A stretch of 42,197 nt of DNA from Bog-473 sp049513455 (GTDB taxonomy: Bacteria > Actinomycetota > Acidimicrobiia > Acidimicrobiales > RAAP-2), in contig JBEKWB010000027.1 in assembly GCA_049513455.1 (NCBI GenBank), positions 1 to 42,197 of the forward strand, written 5' to 3'. Positions 24,610 to 32,671 of the stretch are shown here, piece after piece. The notes under the pieces were generated by a model. The model saw only the letters and a list, made by a program, of their open reading frames with translations, was not told the DNA's origin and did no database searches. The translations under genes were made by a program, and so were the position numbers. The number at the start of each line of letters is the position of its first letter. Within the stretch, counting starts at the first letter, position 1.

Positions 24610-24689
24610 ACGCGATCGAGTCCCAGAATCAGCCCCAGCATCGCCACCGTGAACGCGATGACTCCCAGCACCACGAGGAAATCGGCCAT
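24606..24689 (-). CDS. 27-residue membrane peptide at the head of the kdp operon
   Basis: ATG at 24689 with GGAGGG 3 bases upstream opens 27 codons: MADFLVVLGVIAFTVAMLGL, then ILGLDRV and a TGA that overlaps the kdpF start. The product is one hydrophobic helix with an acidic N-terminus and a charged end. The strong ribosome site and the 4-base overlap with kdpF show it is the first translated unit of this transcript. I do not recognise a named family. By position it may be a second KdpF-like subunit, or a leader that sets kdpF translation. Confidence 0.65.
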   Translation of the reverse strand: MADFLVVLGVIAFTVAMLGLILGLDRV

Positions 24690-24903
24690 CTTCCCTCCAT
24701 TCGGCAATCTGCCTCGGGAACGGTTGATCGGTGGTCTGCGGCGGCTCGGATTGCCAGGCATGTATTAGCACCCGCTGGAGGCTGATGCCCTGAAGGGAAC
24801 CAAGCGGCCGGTTTCATCGGCCGGCTCGTGCGCCCGATGCCACACAATGGCATTCTCTTTCACGAAGGACCTCAGGCACGGGATGGACGACCGAAACCGA
24901 GCC

Positions 24904-26628
24904 TCACACCTCCGCGACATTGGTGAGAGCGAAGGCCGAGACGTCGACGAGGCCGCGATCGGTGATCCGCAGCTCGGGCATCACCGAGAGTCCGAGGAAG
25001 CTGAGCTGCATGAACGGCTCATCGATGGTCACGCCGAGGATGTTCGATGCTGCCTCACCGAGCCGCCTCGCCTCGTCGGCAACCTCGGCCGCGGGCTGTT
25101 GACTCATGAGCCCCCCTATGGGAAGCCTCACCTCGCCGACCACCTGACCGTTGAGCACTGCCACCTGCCCACCACCGATCTCCGCCAGCCGGGCCACGGC
25201 GACCGCCATCTCCGAAGGGCCCGACGCGTCGAGTGCACCGACGACCATGCAGTTGTGGGCGTCGTGAGCGACCGTTGAGGCCATCGCGCCACGGAGTAAC
25301 CCAAATCCCTTCACATACCCTAATCCCACCCGGCCGGTGTGCCGGTGGCGCTCGACGACTCCGATGCGCGCCACCGCTTGAGCCGCGTCGTTCACATCGA
25401 CGACGAGATTCTTGGTGGACAGCGATCGTGACTCGACACCGATGACTCGGGCTCGTCCGCCTTGGGGCACGCTCAGCTCGAAGGCCTCCGGACCGGGCGG
25501 GACCTCGAGGTGCACCGAATGGAGCATCCATTCGGGCACATTCACGGCCGGCACCACGCCCGGGACGATCTTTCCGTTCATGGCGACCAGCCGACCACCC
25601 TGCCACACCCGCTCCGGCACGAAGGTGGAGATCTCGTCGAAACAGAGGATGTCGGCCTGGTACCCCGGAGCCAGCCGGCCGAGACGGTCAAAACGGTGGT
25701 AATCGGCCGGGTTGCTCGTTGCCAGTACCAACGCGTCCTCGAGGCTGACACCGGCGGCCACCGCCAGGCGCACGCAGTCGTTCATATGTCCTTCGTCAAG
25801 AAGGGTATGCGGCTCACGGTCGTCGGTGCACAGGGCAACACGAGCGGTCCCGTGACGGAGGACCGTCGGAATGAGCTCGGCCAGGTTGCGCGAGGCGGAA
25901 CCTTCGCGGACGAATATCCACATCCCCTTTTGGCGCTTCTCGGCCGCCTCGTCGATGTCGGTACACTCGTGGTCTGACTCGACCCCGGCCGCGAGGTATG
26001 CGTCAAGCTGGTTGCCGATCACCCCCGGCGCGTGCCCGTCGACACGCCGGCTTCCCGCGGTGGCAATCTTCGCCAGCACTTCCGGGTCACCATTGATGAC
26101 GCCGGGGAAGTTCATCACCTCGGCAATCCCGATCGCCCCGTGCTCGTCGAGCAACTCCGCCAACTCCGCGTGGCCGAGCTCCGCGGCCGGGCTCTCGAAC
26201 GGTGATGCGGGAACACAGCTCGATGCGCATATGCCGAACGTGAAGGGAAGGCGGCTCGCCGCTTCGGCAAGGGCGACCACACCCGGGACCCCGAACACAT
26301 TGGCGATCTCGTGAGGGTCGGCCGCCACCGCCGTCGTGCCGAGGGGCAGCACGGAGCGGACGAACTCGTCGATCCAGAGTTTCGTGGACTCGAGGTGCAT
26401 GTGGGGATCGATGAAGGCGGGGGTGAGGGAGGCGTTGCCGACGTCGACAACCTCCGAGGCGTCGCGACGCCCCCACCCGGCGATAACCCCATCCACGATC
26501 GCCAGATCGGTCTGGATCCATTCGCGGGTATCGGGTGCGAAGACGCGACCTCCCTTGATCAACAGGTCGGCGGGCTCGTCTCCCCTCGCAACCGCCAGAA
26601 TCCTGGGCGTTCCCCGGCGAGGCAGCAC
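24904..26628 (-). CDS. ade: Adenine deaminase
   Basis: A 574-residue amidohydrolase that deaminates adenine to hypoxanthine and ammonia. AFIDPHMHLESTKL holds the first metal ligands, DPHEIANVFGVPG and VDGHAPG follow, and ALCTDDREPHTLL carries the catalytic Asp. The adenine-deaminase-specific C-terminal half is complete: VAHDAHNCMVVG, LPIGGLMSQQP and DEPFMQLSFLGLSVMPELRI. Length is typical. The start is a GTG at 26628 without a clear ribosome site; the first 12 residues are not conserved. It is divergent from xanthine dehydrogenase, and one DosR-like palindrome lies midway, 91 bases from this start. It would feed hypoxanthine to Xdh. Confidence 0.97.
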   Translation of the reverse strand: MLPRRGTPRILAVARGDEPADLLIKGGRVFAPDTREWIQTDLAIVDGVIAGWGRRDASEVVDVGNASLTPAFIDPHMHLESTKLWIDEFVRSVLPLGTTAVAADPHEIANVFGVPGVVALAEAASRLPFTFGICASSCVPASPFESPAAELGHAELAELLDEHGAIGIAEVMNFPGVINGDPEVLAKIATAGSRRVDGHAPGVIGNQLDAYLAAGVESDHECTDIDEAAEKRQKGMWIFVREGSASRNLAELIPTVLRHGTARVALCTDDREPHTLLDEGHMNDCVRLAVAAGVSLEDALVLATSNPADYHRFDRLGRLAPGYQADILCFDEISTFVPERVWQGGRLVAMNGKIVPGVVPAVNVPEWMLHSVHLEVPPGPEAFELSVPQGGRARVIGVESRSLSTKNLVVDVNDAAQAVARIGVVERHRHTGRVGLGYVKGFGLLRGAMASTVAHDAHNCMVVGALDASGPSEMAVAVARLAEIGGGQVAVLNGQVVGEVRLPIGGLMSQQPAAEVADEARRLGEAASNILGVTIDEPFMQLSFLGLSVMPELRITDRGLVDVSAFALTNVAEV

Positions 26629-26719
26629 ACGGCCACTATAGGGTGGCCAGGGCCGCGGCGGCCAACGTTCACGCGGGGGTACACCCGTCAGAGGTTCCTC
26701 CGGCGGGTCGCCTACGCTG

Positions 26720-26733
26720 AGGACCTTCGGCCC
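26720..26733 (+). promoter_or_regulatory. DosR-like palindrome between divergent ade and xdhA
   Basis: AGGACCTTCGGCCC, followed by TG, is identical over 16 bases to the site upstream of the ssnA-like gene. It lies 91 bases from the ade GTG and 90 bases from the xdhA TTG, so a single site could serve both directions. Confidence 0.7.
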
Positions 26734-26823
26734 TGATGCTGACCCTGAACCAGCTCGTATCCTTTGGGGCGGGCAAGAGCCGGGACTCCCGGCGCTTGCT
26801 CACGGCGAGGAGAGTGGAGTTCG

Positions 26824-29223
26824 TTGAGCACGATCACCCCAATCGGTACCCGAGGCAAGGTCGGAGAGGGCACCTTGCGCATAGACGGGGTACCCAAGGT
26901 GACCGGGTCTTTTGAGTACGCGAGTGACCTGCACCACGAGGGCATGCTCTTCGGAGCGACGCTGCGCTCACCGCTGGCGCACGCCCGCATCCGGCGGATC
27001 GGCACCGCGCGGGCCGCGGTCAGCCCCGGCGTCGCCGCAGTCATGGTGGCCTCCGACGTCCCGGGGAAGAACAGATTCGGGCTCAACTTCGATGACCAGC
27101 CTGTGCTGGCCGACGATCGGGTGCGCTACGCCGGGGAGCCAATCGCCATCGTGGCGGCCGCGACACCGCAGGAGGCGAGGGCGGCCATTCTGCTCATCGA
27201 CCTCGACCTCGAGCAGCTGCCCGGCGTCTACGACATGGAGCAGGCACTGTCCCCCGACTCACCGAAGCTGCACGAGTTCGGGAACGTCCTGCGGCACGTG
27301 CACATCGTCCACGGGGATCCGGACTCGGCCCAGGCCGACGTCTGGGTCGAGGGCTACTACGAGACGGCGATGCAGGACCAGGCGGCCCTGGGACCCGAGG
27401 CTGGATTGGTCGTGCCCGGGGAGGACGGTGGAGTGGACGTCTTCGTCGCCACGCAGTGGCTGCACGTGGACCGGGAGCAGATCGCCCCGTGCCTGGGACT
27501 ACCCCATGAGAAGGTCCGGCTGCACCTCGCCGGCGTGGGCGGAGCCTTCGGATCCCGCGAGGACATCCACATGCAGATCCACGCATCGATGTTGGCGCTG
27601 CGCACGGGTAAGCCGGTGAAGTTCAGTTACGGGCGTGAGGAGTCCTTTCACGGGCACGTCCACCGCCATCCGTCACGCATCTGGATCCGCCATGGGGCAA
27701 ATCGCGACGGCCGCCTTGTCGCCGTCGTCGCGCGCTTGATGTTCGACGGGGGTGCCTACGCCTCCTCGTCGCCGGCAGTGGTGGGCAATGCGGCGACCTT
27801 TGCCGCCGGCCCCTACGAGGTGCCGAACGTACGGGTGGAAGGCAGCGTCGTCTACACCAACAACCCCTCGTGTGGCGCCATGCGGGGCTTCGGTTCGCCC
27901 CAGGTGTGCTTCGCACATGAGGCGCAGATGGACAAGCTCGCGCGCGCCTTGGGGATCGATCCCATCGATCTCAGACTGCGCAACGCGCTTTCCACGGGAT
28001 CGGTGCTCCCCACCGGGCAGGTCATCACGGGAAGCGCACCGGTGCGGGAGCTGATTGAGCAATGCGCCGGGATCGCACTTCCCGAGGCCGAGCCCGTGCG
28101 TGGCCGGCACCAACTCCACTATCCGGGGGGAACGGGCAACGTCACCCGTGGCGAGGGGCTCAAGCGCGGGGTCGGCATCGCCGTCGGCTTCAAGAACGTG
28201 GCCTTCAGCGAGGGATTCGACGACGCCGCCACCGCCCGGGTGACGCTGAGCCTGGACCAGGGCGACCCGGTGGCGGAGATCCACACGGCGGCCGTCGAGA
28301 TGGGCCAGGGCCTCTACACCTTCCTGACCCAGGTCGTCCGGACCGAGCTCGAGGTCGACCGGGTGGTCATGCACGCCGTCGACACCCTGGTCGGCAACGC
28401 CGGCTCGACTTCCGCCTCGCGCCAGTCGATGATGGCGGGTGGGGCGGTCCAGATGGCCTGTGCCAAGGTTCGTCAGGAGCTCTTCGAACGAGCCCTCGCA
28501 CGGGGCGAACCGGGACTGGCGGCCGCCAACACCGACCAACTCGCGCTCGACGCCGGTTGGGTGAGCGTTGACGGTCTGCGCATGGTGGAGGTGACCGAAC
28601 TCCTCGGCGGACCGGTCACCTGCGAAGCCGTCTACCACCATCGGCGCACCGAGGGTTTCGACGAGAACGGCCAGGGTGATGTCCATGTCTGTTTCGCCTT
28701 CGCCGCGGAGCGTGCGGTGGTGGAAGTGGACGAAGAGCTGGGCTTGGTGCGGGTGCTGCAGGTGGCGGCGGCGATAGACGCCGGCCGCGTCCTGAATCCG
28801 ATCGGGCTCAGTGGCCAGATTGAGGGTGGTACCGCACAGGGACTCGGTCTGGCCCTCATGGAGGAGATCCTGCTGGCCGACGGTGTGATCCGAAACCCCT
28901 CGTTCACGGACTACCTGATCCCCACGATCCTTGACGTACCCCCTGTGGTCTCGGTCGTGGTCGAGGATCCCGAACCCGATGTGCCCTTTGGCTCGAAGGG
29001 CATCGGCGAGTCCCCAACGATTGTGTCCACCGCTGCGGTGGTGGCCGCCCTGCGTGACGCCACCGGACGGGAACTGAATCGGGCCCCCGTTTCACCCGAC
29101 GAGCTCATCGGCCTTCGCGGACCGGCGGCGACGGATGGTCCCCCGCCGGCGCCCGATGTGCCAGGCCAGGAGTCGGTGCCCTACTACTTCATCATGGGCT
29201 CAGGCCAGCAGAACCTCATGTGA
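26824..29223 (+). CDS. xdhA: Xanthine dehydrogenase family, molybdopterin-binding subunit
   Basis: A 799-residue catalytic subunit of a molybdenum hydroxylase. GVGGAFGSRED is the Gln/Phe-loop region, CGAMRGFGSPQ the conserved Arg-Gly-Phe motif, AVEMGQGLYTFL the pterin contact, and FGSKGIGE contains the catalytic Glu near the C-terminus. The ade neighbour makes hypoxanthine/xanthine the likely substrate. The TTG at 26824 is preferred because GTGGAG lies about 4 bases upstream; an upstream TTG at 26764 would add 20 unlike residues. It is the first of three genes in the order Mo, FAD, Fe-S; the gap to the FAD gene is 47 bases. A DosR-like palindrome lies 90 bases upstream. Confidence 0.95.
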   Translation: MSTITPIGTRGKVGEGTLRIDGVPKVTGSFEYASDLHHEGMLFGATLRSPLAHARIRRIGTARAAVSPGVAAVMVASDVPGKNRFGLNFDDQPVLADDRVRYAGEPIAIVAAATPQEARAAILLIDLDLEQLPGVYDMEQALSPDSPKLHEFGNVLRHVHIVHGDPDSAQADVWVEGYYETAMQDQAALGPEAGLVVPGEDGGVDVFVATQWLHVDREQIAPCLGLPHEKVRLHLAGVGGAFGSREDIHMQIHASMLALRTGKPVKFSYGREESFHGHVHRHPSRIWIRHGANRDGRLVAVVARLMFDGGAYASSSPAVVGNAATFAAGPYEVPNVRVEGSVVYTNNPSCGAMRGFGSPQVCFAHEAQMDKLARALGIDPIDLRLRNALSTGSVLPTGQVITGSAPVRELIEQCAGIALPEAEPVRGRHQLHYPGGTGNVTRGEGLKRGVGIAVGFKNVAFSEGFDDAATARVTLSLDQGDPVAEIHTAAVEMGQGLYTFLTQVVRTELEVDRVVMHAVDTLVGNAGSTSASRQSMMAGGAVQMACAKVRQELFERALARGEPGLAAANTDQLALDAGWVSVDGLRMVEVTELLGGPVTCEAVYHHRRTEGFDENGQGDVHVCFAFAAERAVVEVDEELGLVRVLQVAAAIDAGRVLNPIGLSGQIEGGTAQGLGLALMEEILLADGVIRNPSFTDYLIPTILDVPPVVSVVVEDPEPDVPFGSKGIGESPTIVSTAAVVAALRDATGRELNRAPVSPDELIGLRGPAATDGPPPAPDVPGQESVPYYFIMGSGQQNLM

Positions 29224-29270
29224 GCTCCCCGTGACCTTCCCCTTTGCCACCGCACGGTCGCAATGAAACG

Positions 29271-30167
29271 ATGGACCTCGTGACCTTCATGGCGCCGGCC
29301 AGCTGGCCTGAGGCCCTTGAGGCCAGGGCGTCACGTCCCGATGGCGTCGCGGTCGCCGGGGGCACCGATGTCATGGTCGATCTGAATTTCGGTCGGCTCT
29401 ATCCCCAGGCCGTGTTGGACCTTGGCCGGGTCCGGGAGCTGCACGACTGGCAACGTGAAGGCAGCCAGATCCGCTTGGGGTCGGGCGTCACGTATCACGA
29501 CATCATCGGCGATCTCGCTGGCGACCTCCCCGGTCTCGCCGCGGCAGCCCGTACGGTTGGCTCCCCGCCGATACGCAACCGCGGCACCATCGGCGGCAAT
29601 CTCGGCTCCGCATCGCCCGCCGGCGACTGTCACCCGCCGCTTCTCGCCAGCGGCGCCGAGGTGGAACTCTCATCGGCGCGTTCGAGCCGGATCGTCCCGA
29701 TCGGCGAGTTCTTCGTGGGCCCCAAACGCAGCGTGTTGCGCGAGGACGAGCTGATCGCGGCCGTATGGGTGACGAGGGCAACCGGCCCGCAGGCGTTCTC
29801 GAAGGTGGGCGTCAGGAATGCCATGGTCATCGCCGTCTGCTCCTTCGCCATGGCCCTGCACCCCGACACCGGACGCATCGGGACCGGTATCGGTTCCGCC
29901 GGACCCGTCCCGCTGCGTGCGGGCGACGCCGAGCACTTCCTGGAGGGACATCTCGACGAGACACGCGCCTGGGACCGGCGGGCCCCACTCGCCACGAGCG
30001 CAATGGCCCGATTCGCCGAATTGGTGGCCCAAGCAACCCGACCCATTGACGACCTCCGTGGTAGCGAGGCGTACCGCCGCCGCGCGCTGGAGGTGGTGGC
30101 CCGCCGCTCGTTGTCATGGTGCTGGGAAGAGTTCATCGACTCGCCCCGATGGGGGGCTCGGGGATGA
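29271..30167 (+). CDS. xdhB: Xanthine dehydrogenase family, FAD-binding subunit
   Basis: A 298-residue FAD subunit of the CoxM/XdhB type that passes electrons to NAD+. AVAGGTDVMVDLNFGR is the pyrophosphate loop, and TIGGNLGSASPAGDCHPP is the second FAD signature, followed by the C-terminal CO-dehydrogenase-type domain. Length is typical. The ATG at 29271 starts the conserved domain; a start 27 bases earlier is possible but adds an unlike stretch, and the ribosome site is weak for both. Its stop overlaps the start of the Fe-S gene (ATGA at 30164-30167). Confidence 0.95.
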   Translation: MDLVTFMAPASWPEALEARASRPDGVAVAGGTDVMVDLNFGRLYPQAVLDLGRVRELHDWQREGSQIRLGSGVTYHDIIGDLAGDLPGLAAAARTVGSPPIRNRGTIGGNLGSASPAGDCHPPLLASGAEVELSSARSSRIVPIGEFFVGPKRSVLREDELIAAVWVTRATGPQAFSKVGVRNAMVIAVCSFAMALHPDTGRIGTGIGSAGPVPLRAGDAEHFLEGHLDETRAWDRRAPLATSAMARFAELVAQATRPIDDLRGSEAYRRRALEVVARRSLSWCWEEFIDSPRWGARG

Positions 30168-30622
30168 AGATTACCTGCACCGTGAACGGCGTCCCCCGGA
30201 GCTCCGACGGCGTCGAGATCGAAGAGAGCCTGCTCCACCTGCTGCGCGACCACCTCGGATTGCCCGGCACCAAGAACGCCTGCGAGCAGGGCGAGTGCGG
30301 ATCGTGCGCCGTGTACCTCGACGGCATACTGGTGTGCTCGTGCCTGATCCCGGCCGGGCAGGCCGAAGGCCGTGGCGTGACCACGGTGGAAGGGCTGTCC
30401 GATGGAGAGAACCTCGATGCTGTGCAGCGGGCATTCATCGAAGCCGGCGCGGTCCAGTGCGGCTTCTGCACGCCCGGCCTCGTCATGGCCGCCCATGATC
30501 TTCTGCGGCGCGTGAACGACCCTGACGACGACGAAATACGCGAGGCGCTGGCCGGAAACCTCTGCCGGTGTACCGGCTACCAGAAGATCATCGACGCCGT
30601 CCACCTCGCCGCGGGACGCTGA
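30164..30622 (+). CDS. xdhC: Xanthine dehydrogenase family, [2Fe-2S] subunit
   Basis: A 152-residue electron-transfer subunit with two [2Fe-2S] clusters. The ferredoxin-like half has CEQGECGSCAVYLDG (Cys40, 45, 48) plus Cys60; the all-helical half has CGFCTPGLVMA (Cys99, 102) and CRCTGYQKI (Cys134, 136). All eight ligands are present. It completes the three-subunit enzyme; the order Mo-FAD-FeS and the ATGA overlap with the FAD gene support one operon. The symbol follows the E. coli xdhABC naming. It converges on the transcarbamoylase gene across a 52-base gap that has the palindrome ACTGATCAGT but no obvious terminator. Confidence 0.95.
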   Translation: MKITCTVNGVPRSSDGVEIEESLLHLLRDHLGLPGTKNACEQGECGSCAVYLDGILVCSCLIPAGQAEGRGVTTVEGLSDGENLDAVQRAFIEAGAVQCGFCTPGLVMAAHDLLRRVNDPDDDEIREALAGNLCRCTGYQKIIDAVHLAAGR

Positions 30623-30674
30623 CCGGGTCGTGGGTCAGGAACAAATCAGGACGACCGCACTGATCAGTCCACCT

Positions 30675-31652
30675 TCAGCCCATGGTCAACGCCATCACCG
30701 CTTTTTGCGCATGGAGGCGATTCTCCGCCTGGTCGTACACGGCTGACTGGGGGCCGTCGATCACCTCATCGGTCACCTCCACGCCTCGGTCTGCCGGAAG
30801 CGGGTGCATGAAGATCGCATCATCGTTGGCCGTTCGCATCCGGCGTGAGTCGGTGATCCACGTGCTGTATTTCTCGATGAGCCGGGCCCCCTCGCTCTCA
30901 TCGGTGGTGGTGAGAAGCGCCCCCCAGCTTTTGGCATAGACGACATCGGTGTTGCGTATCCCTTCGTCGAAGTCGTGCGACACCTCGAACGAGGCGTGGG
31001 AGCGCCGTGCATACTCCGCCGCCTGCTCCACGATATCCGGCATCAATCCGAACTCGGGAGGGTGCACGAGACGTACGTTGATGCCAAATCGCGGCAGGAG
31101 TAGCGCCAGGCTCTGTGGTGCGCTTATCGGCTTCTGGTAGCTGGAGGCGCAGGCCCAACTGATGGTGACCGTGCGACCCCTGGGGTCCCCGAATCGCTCC
31201 ATGGTCGTCATGAGATCTGCCAGCGCCTGATGGGGGTGAAAGACGTCACACTGCATGTTGAGCACGGGTACCCGGCTGGCCGCTGCGACATCGCGGATGT
31301 ACTGGTTGCCCATCTGCCAGTCGATGTAGCGAACCGCGATGCCGTCGTTGTAACGCCCGAGAATCTCCCCGATCTCCTTGGCCGTATCGCCGTGCGCGAT
31401 CTGGGTCGTCTTGCTGTCTATGAACTGGGCATGACCCCCCAGTTGAGCCATGCCGGCCTCGAAGGAAACCCTCGTCCTGGTGCTGGGATAGAAGAACAGC
31501 ATGGCGAGGACCTTGTCCCGCAGATACGGATGAGCCCGCCCGAGCGCCCTGTCCCTCTTCAGTTCGAAGGCGACGTCGAGGACGGTGTCGATCTCGTCCT
31601 TCGTCCATTCGGAAAAATCGATCACGTCTCGGCCCCGAAGATCTGTCTGCAT
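30675..31652 (-). CDS. YgeW-like transcarbamoylase
   Basis: A 325-residue member of the aspartate/ornithine transcarbamoylase family. The carbamoyl-phosphate site is intact: FYPSTRTRVSFEAG (STRTR at 57-61), FHPHQALADL (139-142 HPHQ) and MHPLPADRG. The second domain is closest to what I recall of E. coli YgeW: LNMQCDVFHPHQALADL, then ISWACASSYQKPISAPQSLA and RFGINVRLVHPPEFGLMPD. YgeW is the unknown-substrate transcarbamoylase of the purine-degradation cluster. Unlike E. coli YgeW, the STRTR loop here is canonical, so normal carbamoyl-phosphate chemistry is expected. It follows the PyrB-like gene by 8 bases in one operon. In catabolism it would phosphorolyse a ureido compound to carbamoyl phosphate for ArcC. 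Confidence 0.88.
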   Translation of the reverse strand: MQTDLRGRDVIDFSEWTKDEIDTVLDVAFELKRDRALGRAHPYLRDKVLAMLFFYPSTRTRVSFEAGMAQLGGHAQFIDSKTTQIAHGDTAKEIGEILGRYNDGIAVRYIDWQMGNQYIRDVAAASRVPVLNMQCDVFHPHQALADLMTTMERFGDPRGRTVTISWACASSYQKPISAPQSLALLLPRFGINVRLVHPPEFGLMPDIVEQAAEYARRSHASFEVSHDFDEGIRNTDVVYAKSWGALLTTTDESEGARLIEKYSTWITDSRRMRTANDDAIFMHPLPADRGVEVTDEVIDGPQSAVYDQAENRLHAQKAVMALTMG

Positions 31653-31660
31653 CGTGTCTC

Positions 31661-32611
31661 CTATCCGACCGCGCCGAGAACCAGGGCGAGAAGCCCCATG
31701 CGCACGACGACACCGTTGAAGGCTTCGAACCAGTACCGAGCGTGTCGCGTGCCGTCCACGTCGGGCGGCAGCTCATCCATCCTCGGCAGTGAGTGAAGGA
31801 TGATCACGTTCCCCTTCGCCTTGGTGCGCAACAGCTCGCGCGTCACCCGGTATGCCGGGGGGGTGAGCCCATGTTCGTGCACTTCTTCGCGAGACTTCGT
31901 GTAATCGGGCTGGACAACTGGTTCCATGTAGATGACGTCCGCCTCGGCGATCCCCTTCTCGACGCTCTCGATCTCACGGTACTGCACGTTGCGAAGGTCC
32001 AGCTCGGCGCGGAACTCGGGGAGCAACGACATGTCCGGCGGGCAGACCAGCGTCGCTTCGATGTCGAACTGGGACATGGCGTAGAGAATCGAGTGCATCG
32101 TGCGCATTCGCATGTCACCGATACACAGGAGACTCAACCCGTCGAGGGTGCCCTTGTCCTTCCAGATCGTGTAGAGGTCGGTCAGCACCTGGGTGGGGTG
32201 CTCTCCCCATCCGTCCCCGCAGTTGATGACCGGGACCGACGCCCACCTCGCCGCCTCCGCCGGGGCACCCTGCTCAAAGTGGCGCATGGCGATCACGTCG
32301 CCGTAGTACTCGAGCATATGCACGGTGTCCTTCATGCTCTCCTGGTAGAAATCCCCGGCGCGGGTCATCTTGGCATCCGAGAATCCGAGCACGTGGCCCC
32401 CCAACCGGTGCATGGCAGCCTCGGTGGACAGGCGGGTGCGGGTGCTCGGCTGGTAGAACGCGGTGAGCAACGTCTTGGAGGAGAGCAGATCACCGTTTTG
32501 GCGCTTCTGGGCGTGATGTGCCAGTTCGTCGGCCACCCGGAACAGTTCGAAGTACTCGTCGCGCTCGAAGTCCTTGAGCGAGAGGATGTCACGCCCCAAA
32601 AAGCTTCTCAT
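31661..32611 (-). CDS. PyrB-like transcarbamoylase with altered amino-acid site
   Basis: A 316-residue transcarbamoylase closest to aspartate carbamoyltransferase. STRTR at 56-60, EHPTQVLTDLYTI and HSLPRMDELPPDVDGT match the fold and carbamoyl-phosphate site. The aspartate-binding loop, MTRVQKER in PyrB, reads MEPVVQPDY here (from Met229), so the Arg and Gln that hold aspartate are gone. The usual 80s-loop Lys is not evident either. A substrate other than aspartate is therefore likely, possibly a ureido acid of purine breakdown. The ATG at 32611 is chosen over 32641 because it starts the domain and has GGGAG upstream. No pyrimidine-synthesis genes are adjacent; the next gene is a second transcarbamoylase. 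Confidence 0.88.
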   Translation of the reverse strand: MRSFLGRDILSLKDFERDEYFELFRVADELAHHAQKRQNGDLLSSKTLLTAFYQPSTRTRLSTEAAMHRLGGHVLGFSDAKMTRAGDFYQESMKDTVHMLEYYGDVIAMRHFEQGAPAEAARWASVPVINCGDGWGEHPTQVLTDLYTIWKDKGTLDGLSLLCIGDMRMRTMHSILYAMSQFDIEATLVCPPDMSLLPEFRAELDLRNVQYREIESVEKGIAEADVIYMEPVVQPDYTKSREEVHEHGLTPPAYRVTRELLRTKAKGNVIILHSLPRMDELPPDVDGTRHARYWFEAFNGVVVRMGLLALVLGAVG

Positions 32612-32671
32612 GTCTCTATGTCTCCCTGGTCTCGAGTGCACGAACTGTGCAACTGGTAATCGGCGCCACCA

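Noticed and set aside
24690..24903. Leader before the kdp operon, with repeated CCGGCCG elements, as a possible c-di-AMP riboswitch
   Set aside because: A short CGGCCG hairpin is present but I could not fit the conserved core of the ydaO-type aptamer.
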